Shown here in pieces: positions 38,192 to 53,800 of a stretch of 64,000 bases of DNA. Position 1 is the stretch's first letter. Each line of letters opens with the position of its first letter. The translations under genes were made by a program, and so were the position numbers. The DNA comes from Corticium candelabrum (Eukaryota; Porifera; Homoscleromorpha; Homosclerophorida; Plakinidae): positions 6,281,036 to 6,345,035 of the forward strand of contig NC_085087.1 in assembly GCF_963422355.1 (NCBI RefSeq), read 5' to 3'. The notes under the pieces were generated by a model. It saw nothing but the letters and a program-made list of their open reading frames with translations. It did no database searches and had not been told where the DNA came from.

Positions 38192-40354
38192 TCATCGTGC
38201 CATAATATAGGCATTTGCTCTCGTATTTACTTGTCCATTGTAGTTTCCAGCACTGTTTCTGATGTTTTTGTAGACGTACTCTGTTCCAAAACCAAGAAAA
38301 GAATCTGGTGAATTACAATTGTTTACATTGCTAGCAAGGAATCCCAAACGTGCTCTAGCACGACTTGAGATGTGGGGTGTATGATAGTGACTGCTTCTTG
38401 TGTTGAATCCTTCCTGTATTCAAAAACAGAAGTCTCAAAGCATTTGACAATACTATAGTATAACCAAAACGGACGGTGGCGCCTTATGCTAGTTTTGTTA
38501 TACGTATATTTAATGTTGATGTCTTTTTACTAACACCCCGGTTGTAGAAGCACAAACTGACATACAAGGGCGCGGCACAAATCTTCCAAAGAAAGATATT
38601 AATCATACACGTGATCCAGCAAAGCAAAACAGAAAACTAAAACATTAATAGGAACACTGCTAGCACCTCCAGGTAAAACTCGGATAGTTTCAAAGTATAG
38701 ATATAGTCACTCATTCTCTCTTCCTTTGATGAAACAGTGCTGCGCTGTTACTTAGTCAATTTTGTCAGTCTTGTACGTCTTTGTGAATATATACAAGCAT
38801 TATAATGTGCAAGGTTGAATCGCGGTTGGTACATGGCCGGTTTCAGGCATAGTATACTATTTACAGTCTCAGCATACTATTTTTTGTTTGTTTCTAGTTA
38901 AGGTTATAGGGTTAGTGTTACGGTTATATAATACTATAGGATCATTAACTACTACAGCGAACATGCAGTCCAGATCATGCAGTCAATGGAGCAAATCGTT
39001 AAATTAAATTGCTGCTATTGGAACGTACAAAATATTGTGTTGTGTGGATTTGAATATGTTTGATGTTTCTGATGTGATGTACATGCTATAGCTGACCCTA
39101 ATTAATAGAAATGCTCACCCTATTGCAGTATTGTTGCAGAGATGACGCTGGCAGTAAAGGTCTCCACTTATTCTCACCAATACTCGTGCTTCTGTACTTT
39201 TCATCTGCAATGAGGCTGTAGAGAGATGATGCGCTGTAGCTGAGGGTGATCCATCTGATTGTTCCATTTACTTTCATTCCCAAACGAAGTTCAGTAAATG
39301 GTAGTGTCCAATACGAAGCAAGTTTTGCCTCTTTGTCATCCAAATCCAAATTAGTTGGTTGGAATGTTTCTTTGTTTGACCACAGTTTGCTTCTATAAGT
39401 AAAGGTTTGTTGATTTCCATCTATTTTCATGATTAGAGTCCAACCTTCATTAGCATCACAGAATGCCTGTTGTAGACAAATCTCATTGTAAATGATGAAA
39501 ATAAATTTTTATTAAAATAGTTAGATATTTCTAACCTGATAAGGTAGATCATTGTAAGATGGTTTAATCCAATGATTTCCATTTTTGGCAGAAGACTTGT
39601 AATAGAGTGCTATTTCCCTACACGATGTTGCAGGCAACAAAGACGAGCTGCCGGGTGTCAGTAACAACTGAGTTACCCAGCTGTTACCGTCACAATACTC
39701 TACCTCCTTTACTTGCTGATTATATCTCATCATACCTGATCAACACATATACTGAATATAATTAATTGTTTATTCGTAATGCATTCTGATGTGCTTACCC
39801 TTTCTGTCATTAGAGCACACGTTTAAACGGAAAACGCCTTGTGGCCCCCTCGGTCCAGTCGGACCCTTAACTCCGGTCTCGCCTGGGACGCCTTTTGGGC
39901 CAACTTTTCCGGTTGCCCCTGAAGTCGGTACCATTGCAATTTAATAAATAAATTAATAAATTACGCAAATACCTTTTTCTCCTCTTTGTCCTCCTGGACC
40001 AGGACTTCCACGATCGCCACGATAACCAGGAGCACCGGGAGCACCAGGAGTGCCAGCAGCTCCGGGAACACCTGCTACGGTTATTGTATACAGTACACGT
40101 TTATTGCGTTTATCAATGTAATTTGTTACAAATATGTGTACAATATGTCTCTCTACCTGAACAGCAACTGTTTTTGCAGCCTTTGCTTTCCTAAGAGAAA
40201 CGAAGAAATTGTTGACTTCAAATCATCACGCTGAGATGAGAAGGTAAAGCATTGCAATAACTAACGTATGTGTAATTACCGTCTCTTCCGCGTCTGATGT
40301 TGCTACAACGGTCACTGTCAACAACAAGAACACAACGAGTCTGAATCCCTGCAT
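38192..40354 (-). CDS. secreted collagen-like protein with fibrinogen-related C-terminal domain, copy D
   Basis: Seven exons (complement): 40280-40354, 40157-40190, 39973-40071, 39799-39918, 39536-39735, 39119-39466 and 38192-38413, giving 365 residues with all phases consistent. The order is signal peptide (MQGFRLVVFLLLTVTVVATS), CKNSCC, collagen GVPGAAGTPGAPGAPGYRGD and GATGKVGPKGVPGETG, VCSNDRKG, MMRYNQQ and EYCDGNSW, fibrinogen-related core, and end EGFNTR, RARLGFLASN, SPDSFLGFG. It is very close to copy A but one Gly-X-Y block (9 nt) shorter in exon 3. Most changes between A and D cluster in exon 7 just after EGFNT, suggesting that loop is the variable, possibly ligand-facing part (inference). 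Upstream DNA is shared with copies A and B. Confidence 0.83.
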
Positions 40355-41426
40355 GGTACCGTACAGTACGTCGTGGGAGAGAAACCGATGATAGCTAGAG
40401 TACGTCTCAGCAAACTTGAACGGTAGAAACTGACTGCTGATGGCTTAGTTTTCGTCTTTATGTTATAGTTTAGAAGCGACGAAAGACGACGTGGCTATGA
40501 CGTAACTCTCCTTCCTAGTCGATACTAATTAACAAAGGCACGGTAATTAACGACACTGTCATACCACAAACGTTTGTCGCTTTTACGTAGAGACCGCAGT
40601 CTAGAATAACAAATACAACACCAATTATGGTCGTTTTTTCCGGACCATCTGAGCGACCGCCGGCAGCTGCGTAGTTACGGATGGGCCCAGAGGGACTGCC
40701 GACTCTTCCAAAATTTTAGGGCGTGACCCATCATGATCTGCCCATAACCTGCTTGCAACTACAGTAGAGACTGATTGGGTAAAAAACACTAAAGTGCTAA
40801 ACCCTCGGCTGCTAGTTAGCTTAGGCAACACGGTACAGCTACTTCACACGCAAGAAACGACACGCGTGACTAGACTAGAGTGCACTGCTAGTTAATTAAT
40901 TAACATCAAAAGCGTGGGATTGCCTACATTCGTTCCCTCTTGAAAGTGCATGTGCATGCAAATACATCAAGGCATTGAGTTGCACGCTAGCGATAACAAT
41001 GAGCGCATTCGGCCGACCGTAGCGGTACTGTACCCCTAACCCATGCGCGTCTCGGGTAATAACGTGACTTGAACTCATCGATATGGTCAAAAATATTGAG
41101 AAAGACTAGTACATATGCATGTCTTGTGACCAGTCAACTTCTGATATTGCACTAGACAAGTTTGCTGCATACGTACTCTATATGACAAAGGCAAACAATA
41201 GAAGTGAACTCGTTTTAGTTCTCGATCTACAGTTCTAGTGCGTCAGCAGCGTATTATAGGAGAGAATTAAAATGTAGACGTTATTTATACGAAATCGAAA
41301 GTTTACCTTATCACACATGCATTGGCTGCATTGACATTCTTTTCTAATAGACCGACTACTTGCATACTTGGCTCGTGAGATACCTGCACGGTACCGTTCA
41401 TGTGTGTAGTACACATAACATAAACT
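40355..41426. other. upstream spacer of copy D
   Basis: Collinear with 13,488-14,560 of unit A. No gene is supported. Confidence 0.55.
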
Positions 41427-41509
41427 AGTGGTTTTAATCAAAGAGTAAGTTTACAATATACAAATTGTGACTGTGATACCTAAATGAGTACCAATTGTGG
41501 TGGAAGAGC

Positions 41510-44500
41510 CTATACAAAAGAGGTGCATTTAGTGATGACCCAATAAACTGTTGCAGTACCAGTACCTGCAGCTACAGCTCGTCCAAAATTGTCAACAGCT
41601 GTTGAGCAGTGTAATGCTTGACGCAAGTGTTCAGTAGCAGCCGTATTGAGACGAGTATTCCTTTGATCAACATTAGATCTAAATAAAAATATGTGCCTCA
41701 CTGCGTTCATGCTGTTCATGAAATATCTGTCTCTCCCCATTGCATTATGCAGTTGCTCTTCAGATTCAGTATTGATAATGCCATTTAACTCAGGTACATG
41801 CTCTGTTCTACGCAACACTTCAATCTCTTGCTTGGTGTTACCCTCATGTAGTTTGTCAAACAAACAGTATCGAGCAGATACCCCAGTGATTGGATGAACA
41901 GTCGTGCTATAGTCATGTTCTTGAGTAGCTTGGATTTGTTCTTTGTTTAGGCTGCGGTTCTCATGCAGCCATGGCATGGGTACTGACAAAGAATGATCAT
42001 AAGCAGCTTGATCGTTAGTGACTGTTGCTGCAGCCACTCTGCCTTCATGTGGTTGAAACATTCCTGGGCAACGAGAATTTGCATGAGCAGCAACCATGTG
42101 GGCCATATCAATCAGGGTGATGGTTGGAGGGTATTTCAGAGACAGCAGAATGTCAATATAATCTCTAGGACTTTCAGCTCTTAGTAGAAATTTTAAAGCA
42201 TAAACGACTTGATGGGGACAAGTTGCTGACAGCCACCCACCTGAAAGTAAAGTTGAAAGAACTATAAACCATGCAGTTTAGACAAGAGTATAATAAATAC
42301 CAACCTGAAGCTCCCCAGATCTTTGAAAAAACCTTGTCATAGACTTTTCTGGTGTTCATTTTGTTTCTTAATCGGAGCACACAATCTATCTTTGTTCCAC
42401 TATCTTCTACACCTGCCTGTCTACATATTTTCTTCACTGTTTCCCTCTATAAGGTGATCAAACTATCATTATTTTTTCTAGAAATGTTACTTTATCTTAC
42501 AGTGCTATTGCTGAGAAGATCAATAAGTCTGTCTTCTGAGACCATTGCCAAATCATCATTATCATGATGAGTGGTCTTGGCAGATGGACATTTCTTGGCA
42601 GATGGACATTTCCTGTACTCTGTGTTAATGACAGTGCTACCACTTCAAGTATGTGGTCCAATCCATGGAGCCCAAAATGCATACTCTGGATTAACAGCAT
42701 ATGGATTGTTGTTGCCTGCATGTAAAGTAAACACTAAACACATCCTGCAACCATTGCTCCCATTAGATTACCTTCACAGAAACCCTTTCCCAGCATCTCA
42801 TACTCAACGTTATTCCAGAAACTTGCACAGTCAACAATATCGTTCTCTAAACTGGATTCAGGAACTTTCAAATCAGACACTACAAGCATCAATCAATCTG
42901 TTAATCTGTTAGTCTGTTAATCTGTTAGTCTGTTCTACTTGCTATACAAAAGATTAAACAACTTGCCTGCAAGAGAATGCTGCCTTTCTGTTCACATCAA
43001 AAGTCAGGATAGGGGGGTAGAATCCACAATGAATGCAGTAAAATTCATATTTGTGTTCCGATAAAGCTTCAAAATGACAGTAGGCATTTAAGACAGTGTT
43101 GTGCGATAGTGATTTTCCCGTCATTGATTCTATCACTGTTACAACTCTTCCAATGGCAGTATGTGCCTACAGAAAATCAACTGATAACTTACAAAGTAGT
43201 ATTGTGATTATACTAATATTTACTTGCAAGCTGTGACGAAGGAATAAGCATAAATGCAGTGTAAGCATGGTGGAATCGTTGAAATTGTGTACACCGTCAT
43301 AGTATTCTTGGTACCTGTAGAAGAGATTACACTTGGGACACTTCTTGCAGTATATCTTCACATCTGAGGTTGAGATATGATCATTATGTTTAAGTTACGT
43401 ACAGTGATGACTAGTTTCTCTTACTTTCAACAATTTGATCAAGTCCTATCACTTTACCCTTTGTTGTGATTGTGAGAGGGCCTTCCAGTTGAACCCCAGA
43501 ACAGAACTTGCATGTAGTCTCAGAGGGCATGTATTGTGTAAGCTTGGGTGTGTCTAAAGCCAGTCTATTGTCAATAGCAAGTGGAATGCTTTTGTATTGC
43601 TTTAGGTAGTCCAGCATTTTTCTCAACAAGTGTCCTTGAGGAGGATAGCAATAAAGGCTCCTAGAATGTTCTTCACTTGTCTCATCTTTTGATTCCTGTT
43701 CTGGGAGATACTCAGAATCACTGGTCTTTTCTGACCACATCAGGTAAGAGTGTTCTTGATGGCATAACCATTTGGCTACTGCTCTGTGGATGCAGCCTTT
43801 TTGTTGGGAAGCAGAACAGCGACATGTCCACTTCATAGTTTTAGTGTCCAAACAGACAACAGTTCGACTCAGCCTACCCCAGTAGTGTACTCCATTGGCA
43901 AACACTGAAAAAAAGACATACCTGCTATACCAGCTGGAGTTAGTTGGCTGTTCACTGAGCTAACTGCAACTGGACAGTTGGCACTGACAGCTTTGCTTCG
44001 ATGTGCTATGCAGGCAGTACGTCTGCTTTCTGAAAACAGATGCCGTTTCACAAGACAATCAAGACTATCATCTCTTAGTTTAACATTGGGGAGATAGCTC
44101 TCAGCATAGCAAACTGATTGAACATGATCACATTCAAATGAAGGCCTGAAGCTTTGAGCTGCTGTTTTCTTGACATCAAGACACTTACTAAGCTCACAAA
44201 TAGATGCTGAGTTTCCGGGCAGTGTAATTTTCTGCACATGTACTGGATGGGCAACACCTCTGAAGGTTTGACTGACAAGGTACAAGCCTCTATTGGCATC
44301 AACGCAAACTGCACGATGATGCCTGTCTTGATTGATGTGCTTGCTGGCTTTAGAGTGAACAGTCCTTTTGTGGCGTGCTAAGTTCTTTGACAGTAGTTCA
44401 AGAAAGCACACATCACACTTGACTCTTGACTCAGGAGTAGTACTTACTTTGACTTTACTGTTGCTGGTGTACAGCAACTGCTGACATGTTTGATTTAACA

Positions 44501-45829
44501 ATTGAGGCTGTTCATTACTGCCTGTGTCATTCGAGTAATTTGCAGCAGGTTCTTGTACTGACATAGATGGCAGAGACATTGGATATGAAGAAGACATCTC
44601 TATGGATGATTCCAATACTTTGCTATCGGCCTGCTCAGGAGTATTGACAGACGCAACAAGTGGAGACATAGCAGACGAAAACGTTAGATTAGAGATATCA
44701 ATTTTTGAGAGGTATTCAGATGAGGCAGTAGTAGCCATGGCAGCTGTGACACTTGGAACTTTTTCTGTAAAAAAATTGTGACAGATAAATACTATGATAC
44801 TTTGCTAAAATAGTAGATGATTATGTCTAGATTTGAGTTTGGATAATTGATTTAGGGGAGTAGCACTTTATAAAAGACATTTTTTGCACTTGGAAATGCC
44901 ATTTCTTCTAAATCCAAGGAGCAAATAATAGGTCTGAGAAGATCGAGCTTGCAGTTTGAGTGCTTTGTACTTCCCATTCAATCCAGCTGAGGATTTGCTT
45001 TAGCAAGCCACTTGTACATGTGCATTATAACACATGGCAAGCATGGAGTCCCATTGTTGTTGTCATGAAATGTTAGTTTACCTTGAGGACTATATTTCAC
45101 TTTTTGGTTCTCGTTTCTAGGTGTATAAGAGCAAATTGGTTTCCTGTCACATCTTTTGCTTAGGAGAAAATAAAAATCTAACAAAGCCTTGAAGAAGTGA
45201 AAATTACAGAAGTTTGAATAGGAAATTTCTAGATGTACAATATTTAAGAAAATGTAGCTATTCAATGTTTGATGGCAATCTTATGTCCATACCCATCAGG
45301 AAGGTTATAGGGCCATTGGGTGTGACATCTGTTCAATCCCTTTTTCTAACTGTTTGAATCTGACCGTCTAAGTAGTTCCAAATTGTTTACCTGCTTGATG
45401 ACAACGATGGATATGAGTTACAAAGTGGTCTTTTCGCCCGCAGACTATATCACACATGGGGCAGTGAAAGTGGCTACGATGAACAGCAGATGTTTCTTTT
45501 GTTGTGGCACAATGTTGATGGCAAGGTAAGACTGTTCCATCTGCAGATGAAATGAAGCATGGCAATATTAAGTAAATTTAAAATTAGTTAACAGCATATA
45601 TCACAGAAAGGCATTTTTACCTCTTACTTGTACAGAATGTTTTTCATGAGCTTTGAGGTGCTTGTAAAACTTAGATTTTCTGGTTGGCTTGAAAACAGTT
45701 GGTGGACAAAGGGGACATGTAAGGGCTGATAGATCACCTTTTTCCAACTGCTTTGCAACAGTAACCGTTACCCAGTCTTCAAAGCTGGTTCTCAATATTG
45801 ACGGATGTGTGGTTAGCTGACCAAATGAA
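41510..45829 (-). mobile_element. KDZ-like transposase gene with C2H2, SWIM and cysteine-cluster domains, interrupted
   Basis: Likely exons (complement): 45628-45829, about 45391-45541, 43922-44764, 43425-43904, 43224-43363, 42967-43166, about 42772-42886, 42501-42715, 42305-42446 and 41510-42240. Early exons have C2H2-type fingers (CPLCPPT..FYKHLKAH; CPMCDIVC..H..H; CDVCFLEL..RHKRTVH). The next has a SWIM finger (WTCRCSASQQKGCIH), then a cysteine cluster (CKKCPKCNLFYRY; FYCIHCGFYPPILTFDVNR). Last come PEYAFWAPWIGPHT, GGWLSATCPHQVVYALKFLL and IDMAHMVAAH, as in KDZ (Kyakuja-Dileera-Zisupton) transposase-like proteins. An in-frame TGA at 42,645-42,647 follows GPHT where Arg is expected. The junction between the 42,967 and 42,886 exons does not resolve in frame. 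The copy is probably inactive. Terminal repeats were not found. Confidence 0.65.
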
Positions 45830-50550
<4,721 letters not shown>

Positions 50551-50726
50551 GGCCCCGTGTGGCAGCGGCCCCGTCTGGCAGCGGCCCCGTCTGGCAGCGG
50601 CCCCGTCTGGCAGCGGCCCCGTCTGGCAGCGGCCCCGTCTGGCAGCGGCCCCGTCTGGCAGCGGCCCCGTCTGGCAGCGGCCCCGTCTGGCAGCGGCCCC
50701 GTCTGGCAGCGGCCCCGTCTGGCAGC
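50551..50726. repeat. 16-bp GC-rich minisatellite, 11 copies, upstream of the ROCO start
   Basis: Eleven tandem copies of ggccccgtctggcagc (the first with gtgtgg), each with one CpG inside and one or two at the unit joint, end about 90 bp before the ATG at 50,815. The unit is not a multiple of three, so open frames here have a 48-nt period and are not evidence of coding. It most likely lies in the 5' untranslated or promoter region. Confidence 0.9.
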
Positions 50727-50814
50727 GGCCCAGCGCCATGTGGCAGCAAGGTCCCGGATACCTCGCGTTAGATGCAGTTGTAGCGTCTTGAGCGAGTCGC
50801 ATGATCTGCTAAAC

Positions 50815-53800
50815 ATGGCGTTGCCACACGTTGAGGCGCGACAGTTGGAAATGTTTTTACCGAAAGTTAACGAGCACAACAGGTTGGAATTGGATCTTCT
50901 AGATGCACACTTGTTTGCATTTCCTGAAGAAATATGTGAGACGAGCGGACTGGAGGTATTGAAACTTTGTACAGACGACATACACTCTATACCCGAAGGC
51001 ATTGCCAAACTGAGGAAACTAGAAGAAATTCATTTGCATACAAGTGATTACCACAATTCCAGAACTTCCTACTTCTCACGGCGGCTTACAGCCATTGGTG
51101 TCCAGGAGGTCCCAACTGTTGTTTCTCTTCTTCCATGTCTCAAGGTTTTGTCTGTGTGTGGTAACCGTCGCAATCCATTGCTGTTTGATGAGCTAATGTC
51201 ATGTCAACTGCCCAGTACTCTTGTGGAAGTGGAAATGGTGGGATGTGATTTGACACAAGCAACTTTGTCTATGATCTGCAACAATGTGAAACTGTGCAAA
51301 GTGAATTTAGCACGCAACTATCTGCAGTCTTTCAAATATTGCAACACAGAGATGATAAGAGAGGCAACAGTCTTGAATGATCTAGAAGAGCTGAATTTGT
51401 CATTAAACAGAAATCTTGAGATATTCTCATGTACAGGTCTTACCAAGTTGAAAAAGTTAAATTTGAGTGGGTGTAACATACAGCAGCTGCCAGCTGAATT
51501 GAATGATCTTCATGATCTAGAAGAGCTGAATTTGTCACAGAACGAAAATCTTCAGCCATTCTCATGTACAGGTCTTACCAAGTTGAAAAAGTTAAATTTG
51601 AGTTGGTGTAACATACAGCAGCTGCCAGCTGAATTGAATGATCTTCATGATCTAGAAGAGCTGAATTTGTCACAGAACGAAAATCTTCAGACATTCTCAT
51701 GTACAGGTCTTACCAAGTTGAAAAAGTTAAATTTGAGTGAGTGTAACATACAACAGCTGCCAGCTGAATTGAATGATCTTCATGATCTAGAGGAGCTGGA
51801 TTTGTCATGGCACGAAAATCTTCAGACATTCTCATGTACAGGTCTTACCAAGTTGAAAAAGTTAAATTTGAGTTGGTGTAACATACAGCAGCTGCCAGCT
51901 GAATTGAATGATCTTCATGATCTAGAAGAGCTGCATTTGTCACGGAACAACAATCTTCAGACATTCTCATGTACAAGTCTTACCAAGTTGAAAAAGTTAA
52001 ATTTGAGTTGGTGTAACATACAGCAGCTGCCAGCTGAATTGAATGATCTTCATGATCTAGAAGAGCTGGATTTGTTTGGGAACGAAAACCTTCAGCCATT
52101 CTCATGTACAGGTCTTACCAAGTTGAAAATGTTAGATTTGAGTGAGTGTAACATACAGCAGCTGCCAGCTGAATTGAATGATCTTCATGATCTAGAAGAG
52201 CTGCATTTGTTTGGGAACGAAAACCTTCAGCCATTCTCATGTACAGGTCTTACCAAGTTGAAAAAGTTAAATTTGAGTAGGTGTAACATACAACAGCTGC
52301 CAGCTGAATGGAATGATCTTCATGATCTAGAAGAGCTGCATTTGTCACGGAACAAAAATCTTCAGACATTCTCATGTACAGGTCTTACCAAGTTGAAAAA
52401 GTTAGATTTGAGTAGGTGTAACATACAGCAGCTGCCAGCTGAATGGAATGATCTTCATGATCTAGAAGAGCTGCATTTGTTTGGGAACGAAAATCTTCAG
52501 ACATTCTCATGTACAGGTCTTACCAAGTTGAAAAAGTTAAATTTGAGTTGGTGTAACATACAGCAGCTGCCAGCTGAATGGAATGATCTTCATGATCTAG
52601 AAGAGCTGGATTTGTTTGGGAACGAAAACCTTCAGCCATTCTCATGTACAGGTCTTACCAAGTTGAAAATGTTAGATTTGAGTGAGTGTAACATACAGCA
52701 GCTGCCAGCTGAATTGAATGATCTTCATGATCTAGAAGAGCTGCATTTGTTTGGGAACGAAAACCTTCAGCCATTCTCATGTACAGGTCTTACCAAGTTG
52801 AAAAAGTTAAATTTGAGTAGGTGTAACATACAACAGCTGCCAGCTGAATGGAATGATCTTCATGATCTAGAAGAGCTGGATTTGTCACGGAACAAAAATC
52901 TTCAGACATTCTCATGTACAGGTCTTACCAAGTTGAAAAAGTTAAATTTGAGTTGGTGTAACATACAGCAGCTGCCAGCTGAATGGAATGATCTTCATGA
53001 TCTAGAAGAGCTGCATTTGTTTGGGAACGAAAATCTTCAGACATTCTCATGTACAGGTCTTACCAAGTTGAAAAAGTTAAATTTGAGTAGGTGTAACATA
53101 CAACAGCTGCCAGCTGAATGGAATGATCTTCATGATCTAGAAGAGCTGGATTTGTCACGGAACAAAAATCTTCAGACATTCTCATGTACAAGTCTTACCA
53201 AGTTGAAAAAGTTAAATTTGAGTTGGTGTAACATACAGCAGCTGCCAGCTGAATGGAATGATCTTCATGATCTAGAAGAGCTGCATTTGTTTGGGAACGA
53301 AAATCTTCAGACATTCTCATGTACAGGTCTTACCAAGTTGAAAAAGTTAAATTTGAGTAGGTGTAACATACAGCAGCTGCCAGCTGAATTGAATGATCTT
53401 CATGATCTAGAAGAGCTGCATTTGTTTGGGAACGAAAATCTTCAGACATTCTCATGTACAGGTCTTACCAAGTTGAAAAAGTTAAATTTGAGTTGGTGTA
53501 ACATACAGCAGCTGCCAGCTGAATGGAATGATCTTCATGATCTAGAAGAGCTGCATTTGTTTGGGAACGAAAATCTTCAGACATTCTCATGTACAGGTCT
53601 TACCAAGTTGAAAAAGTTATATTTGAATGGGTGTAACATACAGCAGCTGCCAGCTGAATGGAATGATCTTCATGATCTAGAAGAGCTGCATTTGTTTGGG
53701 AACGAAAATCTTCAGACATTCTCATGTACAGGTCTTACCAAGTTGAAAAAGTTAAATTTGAGTAGGTGTAACATACAGCAGCTGCCAGCTGAATGGAATG

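Noticed and set aside
44978..45265. 95-codon minus-strand frame as an extra KDZ-gene exon
   Set aside because: No similarity to the rest of the protein and poor splice context. It is more likely intronic.
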